From: Bacteroidota bacterium
Lineage (GTDB): Bacteria > Bacteroidota > Ignavibacteria > Ignavibacteriales > Ignavibacteriaceae
DNA length: 6,512 nt
Direction: 5' to 3'
Assembly (NCBI GenBank): GCA_021796135.1
Contig: JAJYOQ010000238.1
Location: forward strand, 1-6,512
Positions 1 through 5,726 of the stretch are shown here, piece by piece; the first letter of the stretch is position 1, and each line of letters begins with the position of its first letter. The translations under genes were made by a program, and so were the position numbers. The notes beneath the pieces are model-generated. The model was given only the letters and a program-made list of their open reading frames with translations. It did not search any database and had not been told where the DNA came from.

Positions 1-2369
1 TTCTCCTTGATGATTTTAATTCTTATGATGAATTTACCATTGAAGTATTCAAAAACATAATTCCTATTTTGCAGGTCAACAGAATAAAAATAATTCTTAC
101 AGAGGCTTCTAATTTCAATTATTTATCAAGCTTTATTTTTAATCTTCGAGAATTAAATTTGAATCCATTTACAGATGTTCATCTTGATGAATATTTAAAT
201 AAAAGCTTTTATCCGGGCTTCCCGATAGGCGAGTTAAAGAAATTGATTCTGCTTCATGCCGATCTTCTCCCCGGAAGCATCGAAAGTTTTTTGAGGGATA
301 TAATCCTTTTAAAAATAATTCAGTTCACTCCGGATGGAGTTGGGATAAAAACAAAGGCCGATGAAATATCTGTATTGAAAAGTTCCCAAGAAGAAATTTA
401 TAACTTTCGTTTTCAAATGCTGTCTAAATCAGAGGAAGAAATTGCAAAGTTGGTTTCAGCATTTGAAATTACGGTGGATGAACCAACAATTTCCGAACTA
501 GTTAAAATACCTCCCGGTCAAATATCTTCGCTCATTTCAAGTATGCAGAATAAAAATATTATTCAGCAGTATAGTAGAAACTCCGGAATTATTTTTACAT
601 CCGAAGGGTTAAAGAAATTTTTATACTCAAAAATTGATGATAAGAAAAACTATCACATACAAATTGCTTCAGAATTAAATGAAATCTTTCCTTCATTTAA
701 TCGCATTGAAAACGCCAGACATTATGAGTTAGCCGGAGATTATAAGAAAAGCTATGAGATATATAAAGAAGAATTAAGCTCTGCCGAAAAACTTTCCGCT
801 TACTCTTTTCAAAAAAATATTCTTTTGCATCTTCTTGAATTGAAACTTGAAGATTCTGACTTAATAGAAATAAAGCTTCAGCTTTGTAAAGTATTATATA
901 AACTGGGTGATTATAAACAATCCTTAAGAGTGTCCGATGAACTCTTGAATAAAAAATTAGATGATGAACTTCAGCAGGAATTATTAATTCTTAAAGGTAT
1001 CAGCCAAATAGGGCTTGGCGAAAATGAAGATGGAAGAAATCTTCTAATTTCGCTGATACCCGAAATAAATGATGAATCAAGAAAACAGACATTACTAGTG
1101 GAAATCGCAAGCGCTGAATTAGACCTAAATCATTTTGATTCAACCTCACAAATTTGTACTGATGTAATGACCAATCCGCATACAAAAAATGAAGAGAAAG
1201 GAAAATGCTTTAACCTCTTAGGTTTAATTAAAATAAATAAGAATAATAACATTGATGAAGGCTTACACCTTATTATGAAGGCACAGGAAACTTATCGGCA
1301 TATTAATGATTCTAATAGAGTTGCTCAAATGGGAAAGAACATAGGCAACATATATAACTTAAAAGGAGAGCATGAAAAGGCTGAACAAAGCTGGAACAAA
1401 TCATTGGAAATAAATCGTGCTATTGGAAATTTAGAACAGGAGGCCGGACTTCTTTTGAACTTTGGCATTTATCATTATGAAAATTTAAACTTAGAGAAAG
1501 CAGTTGAATTAAATAAAAAAGCTTCTGCGATTTTTATAAGTCTTGGGAATAAATATGGTGAAGCTTCAGCGCAAACAAATCTTGGAGAGATTCATTTGGT
1601 GAATTGCGAATATCAAGTTGCTTATGACTCGCTTATTAATTCAATTAATATTTTTTCTCAGTTGCATTATACTCTTGAAGAACTGGAAGCGCAATTCACC
1701 TTTGCAAAGCTATTTTACAAAGTCGGCGATTACGAACAATTCTCAAAAGCGATTGAAAAATTCAAACAACAGTATGAAAATGGAGATATCATTGAAAAAA
1801 GCAAAATTCAATTAGAATATTTGGTTGAATTAGAAAAGATAAAAGATGACTATTCAAAATCCGATTTAAACATGCTGCATTCATTACAAATTGATTTGTT
1901 TGAGATGGGAGATAAATTGCATTATTTTTCGACAACCTTACTAATAGTTAATAATTTGTTCAATCGTAATAAAATTGAAGAATCAATTGCAATATTATCC
2001 TCTGAGAAGCTAAACAAATTCTGTAAAGAGAATATTCTTTTCTTTGCCGAACGCGAATATATGCTTGGTAAATTTTCACAGAAGAATCCGATACAGCAAT
2101 TAAAAACCCCAGTCGAATATTACAACTCTGCGCTTAAAGCACTGGAAGACTTCGCTGTTACGGAGCTAACCTGGGAAATTATGTTTGAACTTGGAAAATA
2201 TTTTTTTCAAAGGGGCAATTTTGGCAAGTCAAAAGAAAATTTTAATTATGCAAAAGAGATCATTTTCTATTTTGGCAATAATATTAAGAATTCCCGTTTG
2301 CGCGATGCTTATTTTAATAAACCGGAACGAAAAGAAGCCCTGCAAAAAATTGAAAACCTGGGAATTTGA
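1..2369 (+). CDS. STAND/AAA-type ATPase with winged helix and TPR array, 5'-truncated by the window edge
   Basis: The frame is already open at base 3, well before the first possible start (TTG at 69), so the gene begins upstream of the window. The first residues, LLDDFNSYDEFTIEVF, read as a Walker B strand and following helix of an AAA_16/STAND ATPase. They are followed by a sensor-1-like strand (RIKIILTE, about 81-104) and a lid region to about 400. A winged-helix-like segment (about 430-640) leads into helical repeats from about 700 onward. The clearest TPR units, about 40 residues apart, lie at roughly 1320-1435, 1441-1555 and 1561-1680. The layout matches the C-terminal part of large signalling ATPases, which often carry an N-terminal Ser/Thr kinase; the kinase is not visible here and cannot be claimed. 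The protein is probably cytoplasmic, as no membrane segment is seen. Its TGA stop overlaps the TTG start of the sigma-54 activator, so the two are probably co-translated and functionally linked. The sensed signal is unknown. Confidence 0.85.
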   Translation, partial: LLDDFNSYDEFTIEVFKNIIPILQVNRIKIILTEASNFNYLSSFIFNLRELNLNPFTDVHLDEYLNKSFYPGFPIGELKKLILLHADLLPGSIESFLRDIILLKIIQFTPDGVGIKTKADEISVLKSSQEEIYNFRFQMLSKSEEEIAKLVSAFEITVDEPTISELVKIPPGQISSLISSMQNKNIIQQYSRNSGIIFTSEGLKKFLYSKIDDKKNYHIQIASELNEIFPSFNRIENARHYELAGDYKKSYEIYKEELSSAEKLSAYSFQKNILLHLLELKLEDSDLIEIKLQLCKVLYKLGDYKQSLRVSDELLNKKLDDELQQELLILKGISQIGLGENEDGRNLLISLIPEINDESRKQTLLVEIASAELDLNHFDSTSQICTDVMTNPHTKNEEKGKCFNLLGLIKINKNNNIDEGLHLIMKAQETYRHINDSNRVAQMGKNIGNIYNLKGEHEKAEQSWNKSLEINRAIGNLEQEAGLLLNFGIYHYENLNLEKAVELNKKASAIFISLGNKYGEASAQTNLGEIHLVNCEYQVAYDSLINSINIFSQLHYTLEELEAQFTFAKLFYKVGDYEQFSKAIEKFKQQYENGDIIEKSKIQLEYLVELEKIKDDYSKSDLNMLHSLQIDLFEMGDKLHYFSTTLLIVNNLFNRNKIEESIAILSSEKLNKFCKENILFFAEREYMLGKFSQKNPIQQLKTPVEYYNSALKALEDFAVTELTWEIMFELGKYFFQRGNFGKSKENFNYAKEIIFYFGNNIKNSRLRDAYFNKPERKEALQKIENLGI

Positions 2370-3748
2370 CTTTGACAACAAACGAAGAAATTACTATTAA
2401 AATCTTTTCTGATATCAAAGATATCTCTTCAATTAATTCTTCAGTAAGTCAGCTTGAATTAAAAGACTCTAATATTATTTCAATTTGTCCGAAGTTTTTT
2501 GAAGTCAAACCAAATGAAATTATAATTATTCAAATAGACGGTATTGGATCAAAATATTTGGACAAAGTTCTTGAAGAAAAAGATAACCTTAAGAATAAAA
2601 TTATTTTTGTAACACAAAACGACAGTGCGCTCCTTATTAGTTCTTTAGTTAAGCTTGGTTTCGCTGATATTTTTGTCTTTCCTTACGAGCTCTATAAATT
2701 CATAGCATATCTAAATGAAATAATTACTAATCGTTCTTACATGACCCAGGAGTCCGCTGGTTTTTTAAGCAATGATTTTGAGAATTTTGAAACTTTAATC
2801 GGAAATTCTCCGGAGTTCTTAAAAATAATTGAACTAGCAAAAAAGGTTGCTCAGAAAAGTAACGTTAATATCATGATCCTCGGTGAAACCGGAACCGGCA
2901 AAGGGCACATTGCGAAGGCAATCCATAAATTTGGAGAAAACAGTTTGTCTCCTTTTGTCGATATAGTTTGTACTGCAATTCCCGAAAGCTTATTAGAATC
3001 AGAACTCTTTGGTTACGAACCGGGTGCTTTTACAAACGCTCAAAATAGAAAACTTGGTTTGTTTGAAATTGCGGGGAACGGTACCTTATTTCTTGATGAG
3101 ATCGGAGATTTATCGTTAAATATTCAAACAAAGCTCTTAAGGACAATCGAAAAGAAAGTTATAAGAAGACTCGGAGGTGTTGATGATATTCAGATTAATT
3201 CACGTGTTATTTCAGCTACGAATAAAAATTTAGTAGAGTTAATTGAAAATAATTTTTTCCGTAGAGATTTATATCATCGTCTAAATGTAGTTTCTCTAGA
3301 ACTTCCTCCACTTCGTAATCGTCCTGAAGATATTTTTTTACTTGCTGATCACTTTATCTCTGAATTTAATTTACAGTTCAACAAAAACATAAAAGTCATA
3401 GAAAGATCAGCACGGGAATTTATTTCGCATTACCCATGGCCAGGAAATATTCGTGAGCTTAGAAATGCGATTGAAAGAGCAGTTCTGTTAGGCGAAGGCA
3501 GTACAATTAAACTAAAGGATTTCTCCAACTTGCTATTTGTCGATTTGATAAAATCAGGTGTCCCCAAAGAAGAAATTAATTTGCTGCCGCAGTTTATACG
3601 GCTTGACTTGAATTATATGAATACAGGACTTAGGAAAATCACCATAATTTATGCTAAGGAAGTTCTATCGAAAACGAACGGCAATAAATCACAGGCTGCA
3701 AAAATTCTTGGAATTTCCCGTCCAAGATTGGATGCCCTTTTATCTTAA
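2366..3748 (+). CDS. Sigma-54-dependent transcriptional activator (enhancer-binding protein) with degenerate receiver domain
   Basis: This is a complete NtrC-type activator of about 460 residues. EBPs bind DNA upstream of -24/-12 promoters and use ATP hydrolysis to open the sigma-54 RNA polymerase complex. Residues 10-122 resemble a response-regulator receiver, but the phospho-acceptor Asp position appears to be Gln56 and the conserved Lys appears to be Phe105 (FVFPY in place of the usual TKP). The AAA+ core shows Walker A GETGTGKG (173-180), ESELFGYEPGAFTNA (211-225, the sigma-54 contact loop with Asn for the usual second Gly), Walker B LFLDEIGD (241-248), sensor I SATN (283-286), the Arg-finger region FRRDLYHRL (298-306) and WPGNIREL (358-365). 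A Fis-type helix-turn-helix (about 438-456, GNKSQAAKILGISRPRL) ends the protein with almost no tail. The start is TTG 2366, overlapping the upstream TGA; TTG 2372, in the same frame and better spaced from GGGAA at 2360-2364, is equally possible. No ATG occurs before residue 126. Confidence 0.95.
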   Translation: MTLTTNEEITIKIFSDIKDISSINSSVSQLELKDSNIISICPKFFEVKPNEIIIIQIDGIGSKYLDKVLEEKDNLKNKIIFVTQNDSALLISSLVKLGFADIFVFPYELYKFIAYLNEIITNRSYMTQESAGFLSNDFENFETLIGNSPEFLKIIELAKKVAQKSNVNIMILGETGTGKGHIAKAIHKFGENSLSPFVDIVCTAIPESLLESELFGYEPGAFTNAQNRKLGLFEIAGNGTLFLDEIGDLSLNIQTKLLRTIEKKVIRRLGGVDDIQINSRVISATNKNLVELIENNFFRRDLYHRLNVVSLELPPLRNRPEDIFLLADHFISEFNLQFNKNIKVIERSAREFISHYPWPGNIRELRNAIERAVLLGEGSTIKLKDFSNLLFVDLIKSGVPKEEINLLPQFIRLDLNYMNTGLRKITIIYAKEVLSKTNGNKSQAAKILGISRPRLDALLS

Positions 3749-3849
3749 CCTACCAAGGATCAAATTAGTTTGTTATTTTAGTTATTAGAGGTCCCTTTAA
3801 TAAGGTTAAAATATTCCTATTTTTTATGTAAAGATATTTTTAACGTTTC

Positions 3850-3880
3850 ATTCAAAATTCAACATTCATAATTCAAAATT
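3850..3880. repeat. Heptameric ATTCAAA tandem tract
   Basis: ATTC recurs exactly every 7 bases at 3850, 3857, 3864 and 3871, as ATTCAAA, ATTCAAC, ATTCATA, ATTCAAA and a partial ATT. The decamer ATTCAAAATT occurs at both ends of the tract. It directly abuts the GC-rich palindrome at 3881. No function is evident. Confidence 0.7.
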
Positions 3881-3891
3881 GCGGCTGCCGC
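3881..3891. repeat. GC-rich palindrome GCGGC-T-GCCGC
   Basis: This is a perfect 5-bp inverted repeat around a single T, made only of G and C in the arms, inside a very AT-rich intergenic region. It sits at the end of the ATTCAAA tract. The one-base centre is too tight for an RNA hairpin to use all pairs, so it may be a protein site or part of an interspersed element. Confidence 0.5.
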
Positions 3892-3933
3892 GCTATGGTG
3901 TATCAAAAAAACAAATGGTCAAAATTTCTTCAA

Positions 3934-3950
3934 TAAAGGTATTATTTACC
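3934..3950. promoter_or_regulatory. Candidate upstream activator site of the lipoprotein promoter
   Basis: TAAAGGTATTATTTACC contains the inverted half-sites GGTA and TACC separated by 5 bases. Its centre lies about 115 bases before the predicted transcription start (about 4059), a typical distance for an EBP site. A sequence identical at 14 of 17 positions, with the same GGTA-N5-TACC geometry, lies at 4971-4987 ahead of the repeat-protein gene. Binding by the neighbouring activator is inferred. Confidence 0.4.
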
Positions 3951-4032
3951 ATAAATTTCTGTAAATCTAACCTGATCATCCTTGTTAGGATAAAAAATGA
4001 TTTGATTTTTGCTCGATTTCCCATTTTTCTAG

Positions 4033-4048
4033 TGGCATATAAATTGAT
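4033..4048 (+). promoter_or_regulatory. Sigma-54-like -24/-12 promoter of the lipoprotein gene
   Basis: TGGCATATAAATTGAT aligns without gaps to the sigma-54 consensus TGGCACG-N4-TTGCW. The -24 TGGCA and the -12 TTG match, but the C of the -12 GC pair is A. The predicted transcription start is near 4059, giving a leader of about 34 bases. The same variant occurs at 5040-5055, and a sigma-54 activator gene lies just upstream, which supports the call despite the mismatch. Confidence 0.5.
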
Positions 4049-4080
4049 GCGTTGAAGCCACAAAAATATTTGAAATTTTA

Positions 4081-4086
4081 TAGGAG
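4081..4086 (+). promoter_or_regulatory. Ribosome binding site deciding the GTG start of the lipoprotein gene
   Basis: TAGGAG ends 6 bases before GTG 4093. The alternative in-frame TTG at 4087 directly abuts it and leaves no spacing, so GTG 4093 is the better start. Confidence 0.7.
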
Positions 4087-4092
4087 TTGAAG

Positions 4093-4647
4093 GTGAAAAA
4101 AATTCTACTTGCTTTATTTACGCTTAGTTTATTTTATTTTGGCTGCTCGGACTCGGGAACAAATGTAAATCCTATTTCTTCTAGCACAAGTTCAAAAACT
4201 GCTATAAAGCTGCCCTCTAATATTTCAGAATCAATTCAATCAAACTATTTCGTAAGTAAGGTAATTGTTGGTGATAACGGCGGATCCATTGAACTCCATA
4301 ATAGATATTTAGGCAAAAATGGCAATGTCACAATTGATGGAGAACTTAGTATCCCTCCTGGCGCATATAGTGGAAGTAAAAACATAACTATGCAAGTGGG
4401 CAATGATGCCGGCATCGATTTTTCACCATCAATGGTTTTTAATTTTCCATTAACTCTTACACTTAAATTTACCGGGGTAAATTTAAAAGGAGTTGACCCC
4501 AACAGCCTTAATTTTTATTATTTTGCTCCTGACGGTTCTACACAATTAGTTCAGAGTGATTCAATTATTGTCGATGTACAAAGCGGCACACTTGAAGTAA
4601 TAAATGCAAAGCTTCCACATTTTTCAAGGTATACTTGGGCAAAGTAA
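4093..4647 (+). CDS. Putative lipoprotein with ZU5-like beta domain
   Basis: From GTG 4093 the product is 184 residues. Two Lys and a hydrophobic stretch are followed by FYFGC, so Cys18 is the likely lipidated residue; the -3 position is Tyr rather than the usual Leu, a relaxed lipobox. A Ser/Thr/Asn-rich linker follows. The rest (about residues 55-184) resembles a ZU5-like beta fold: GGSIEL, then ELSIPPGAYSGSKNITMQV, then FNFPLTLTLKF, ending HFSRYTWAK. The PPGA motif in a beta-rich context is the main evidence. ZU5-like domains are found in bacterial surface proteins, but no enzymatic role can be assigned. The protein probably sits in the outer membrane; there is no acidic export motif right after the Cys to show which side. 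The gene stands alone behind its own sigma-54-like promoter, and its last residues resemble those of the repeat protein downstream. Confidence 0.8.
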   Translation: MKKILLALFTLSLFYFGCSDSGTNVNPISSSTSSKTAIKLPSNISESIQSNYFVSKVIVGDNGGSIELHNRYLGKNGNVTIDGELSIPPGAYSGSKNITMQVGNDAGIDFSPSMVFNFPLTLTLKFTGVNLKGVDPNSLNFYYFAPDGSTQLVQSDSIIVDVQSGTLEVINAKLPHFSRYTWAK

Positions 4648-4924
4648 GATTTAAGAGACAGGAACAAAAAAAATCTATATTACGATAAAATAAACGATTT
4701 GAGTAAATATTACTAACTAATGTTAAATAGTCCTTGGAAAAATGGAGTAGCGGGGTAATAGAATTGATAGCTATTTCGCCAGTATTCCATGATTCTGAAA
4801 AGTTGTTTCTACGTAAAGTGAGTTACTTAGAACAATAATTGAAGTAACAAAAGGAGTGTAGTTTTATAGAACAAAAACATATTTAAAAGTCCAAATTCTA
4901 TTTTTTCCCTTCATTTTATTACTT

Positions 4925-4953
4925 TATAGTTGTAAAGAAATTTTACAACTATA
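4925..4953. repeat. 12-bp perfect inverted repeat
   Basis: TATAGTTGTAAA and TTTACAACTATA flank a 5-base centre (GAAAT). No T-run follows on either strand, so it is not a standard terminator. Its centre is about 127 bases before the predicted start of the repeat-protein transcript, which allows a role as a binding site or a DNA or RNA structure element. Confidence 0.6.
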
Positions 4954-4987
4954 CCTATTTTACCTTTACATAAAGGTAATTCTTACC
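4952..4987. promoter_or_regulatory. Candidate upstream activator cluster of the repeat-protein promoter
   Basis: Four half-sites occur in 36 bases: TACC at 4952, TACC at 4961, GGTA at 4975 and TACC at 4984. They form two overlapping inverted repeats that share the GGTA: TACCTTTA-CA-TAAAGGTA (4961-4978) and GGTAA-TTC-TTACC (4975-4987). The second has the same GGTA-N5-TACC geometry as the site at 3938-3950. The cluster lies about 80-115 bases before the predicted start near 5066, suitable for an EBP enhancer. Confidence 0.45.
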
Positions 4988-5030
4988 GTTTTCCATTTCT
5001 TATCACTCGAATATTTCAAAATCTCCCAAA

Positions 5031-5074
5031 TTTTAAGCGTGGCATAATGGTTGAACCATTAGGAATGCTTAAAA
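5031..5074. repeat. Nested inverted repeats across the promoter
   Basis: The inner palindrome TAATGGTTGAACCATTA (5045-5061) has perfect 8-bp arms around one G. The outer arms TTTTAAGC (5031-5038) and GCTTAAAA (5067-5074) are also perfect and share nearly the same centre. The structure covers the -24/-12 elements and the predicted start site. The lipoprotein promoter lacks this symmetry, so it may be an extra operator for the repeat gene. Confidence 0.55.
5040..5055 (+). promoter_or_regulatory. Sigma-54-like -24/-12 promoter of the repeat-protein gene
   Basis: TGGCATAATGGTTGAA aligns without gaps to TGGCACG-N4-TTGCW, with the same three mismatches as the site at 4033-4048 (C to T, G to A, and C to A in the -12 element). 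GTGGCATA and TTGA are shared by both sites. The predicted start is near 5066, leaving a leader of about 39 bases. Confidence 0.5.
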
Positions 5075-5104
5075 ACTATTTTCAAAAAAATATTTGAGGG
5101 AATT

Positions 5105-5644
5105 ATGTTAAGAACTATTTTCACTTTATTGCTTTTGGGTGCTTTCGTGCTCTCCGCACAAGCTAGCAGCCCGATCAAAAAGAATAATGTTGAACAGGCT
5201 GTGCGCTTTCAAGTTATTCAAAATACTCGTACTGCTCAATTCGATAATTCAACACGCACAAGAACAGTTGCTTATGATGTTCGCACCAGGACGATTGTCG
5301 ATAATTCATCAGCACAATTAGATAATCTCGGAAGTATTTATAGTTGGGCGAAATCGAATTCGCAACTAGATAATCTCGGAAGTATTTATAGTTGGGCGAA
5401 ATCGAATTCACAATTAGATAATCTCGGAAGTATTTACAGTTGGGCGAAATCGAATTCACAATTAGATAATCTCGGAAGTATTTACAGTTGGGCGAAATCA
5501 AATTCGCAATTAGATAATCTCGGAAGTATTTACAGTTGGGCGAAATCAAATTCGCAATTAGATAATCTCGGAAGTATTTATAGTTGGGCGAAATCGAATT
5601 CACAACTAGAGAATCTCGGAAGTATCTACAGTTGGGCAAAATAA
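5105..5644 (+). CDS. Secreted protein with seven 16-residue tandem repeats
   Basis: The start is ATG 5105, behind GAGGG at 5096-5100. The 179-residue product begins with a Sec signal peptide (residues 1-20, hydrophobic core, cleavage after AQA). Residues 21-67 are basic and rich in Thr-Arg steps (TRT, TRTRT, RTRT), with an AQFDN that echoes the later AQLDN. Residues 68-179 are seven exact-length copies of SNSQLDNLGSIYSWAK, the last ending at the stop codon. Copy 1 begins SSA, copy 7 has Glu for Asp, and copies 2-6 are identical in protein. The unit is rich in Ser, Asn, Gln, Gly and aromatics and has no net charge, as in surface polymers, beta-solenoids or amyloid-like fibres, but it does not fit the curlin repeat spacing. 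Lys at every unit end would also allow cleavage into identical peptides. I do not recognise the family. There is no membrane anchor after the signal peptide. The gene is monocistronic, with its own promoter and terminator. Confidence 0.85.
   Translation: MLRTIFTLLLLGAFVLSAQASSPIKKNNVEQAVRFQVIQNTRTAQFDNSTRTRTVAYDVRTRTIVDNSSAQLDNLGSIYSWAKSNSQLDNLGSIYSWAKSNSQLDNLGSIYSWAKSNSQLDNLGSIYSWAKSNSQLDNLGSIYSWAKSNSQLDNLGSIYSWAKSNSQLENLGSIYSWAK
5306..5641 (+). repeat. Seven tandem 48-bp coding repeats
   Basis: Units start at 5306, 5354, 5402, 5450, 5498, 5546 and 5594 with no spacer. Units 3 and 4 are identical in DNA. Units 2-6 differ only at silent positions (two Ser codons, one Leu codon, one Tyr codon). 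Unit 7 is the most divergent at its end (GAG, ATC, GCA), and unit 1 differs in its first three codons. Confidence 0.95.
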
Positions 5645-5694
5645 AATTTAAATCAAAGCTATTTTTGGTTAAATTTGTATGTGATTTGTAAATT

Positions 5695-5726
5695 AAAGCC
5701 TACAATTATTGGTTGTAGGCTTTTTT
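5695..5726 (+). terminator. Intrinsic terminator of the repeat-protein gene
   Basis: AAAGCCTACAA and TTGTAGGCTTT form a perfect 11-bp stem with a 7-base loop (TTATTGG), and the 3' arm runs into TTTTTT at 5721-5726. It lies about 50 bases after the stop codon and is the only convincing intrinsic terminator in the window. Confidence 0.9.

Larger units (their letters stand above)
3749..4092 (+). other. Intergenic regulatory region between the activator and the lipoprotein gene
   Basis: This stretch of about 340 bases carries no convincing gene on either strand. It holds a heptameric ATTCAAA tract (3850-3880), a GC-rich palindrome (3881-3891), a GGTA-N5-TACC inverted repeat (3938-3950), a sigma-54-like promoter (4033-4048) and the ribosome binding site of the next gene. 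No clear terminator follows the activator gene; the only hairpin seen, CCTT/AAGG at 3794-3805, is too short to call. Confidence 0.6.
4648..5104 (+). other. Intergenic regulatory region before the repeat-protein gene
   Basis: About 460 bases hold no credible gene. From 4648 to about 4920 nothing definite is seen, including no intrinsic terminator for the lipoprotein gene. From 4925 onward the region is dense with symmetry: a 12-bp inverted repeat (4925-4953), four GGTA/TACC half-sites (4952-4987), a 17-bp palindrome nested in an outer 8-bp inverted repeat (5031-5074), the sigma-54-like promoter (5040-5055) and a ribosome binding site GAGGG (5096-5100). Confidence 0.6.

Noticed and set aside
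1000..1185. Minus-strand open frame within the TPR gene
   Set aside because: It is a shadow of a clearly coding plus-strand frame, without start signals or recognisable protein.
4087..4092. TTG 4087 as the lipoprotein start
   Set aside because: It abuts the Shine-Dalgarno sequence with no spacing, and GTG 4093 is correctly placed.
4245..4502. Minus-strand open frame within the lipoprotein gene
   Set aside because: It is a shadow of the plus-strand lipoprotein, which has a signal sequence and ribosome binding site.
5214..5639. Minus-strand open frame of 141 codons across the repeat gene
   Set aside because: The 48-bp unit is a multiple of three and lacks stops in that frame, so the open frame is a by-product of the repeats. 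The plus strand has a start, ribosome binding site, signal peptide and only silent unit variation.
5306..5641. Tandem repeats as a CRISPR array
   Set aside because: The units are contiguous with no unique spacers and are translated in frame.
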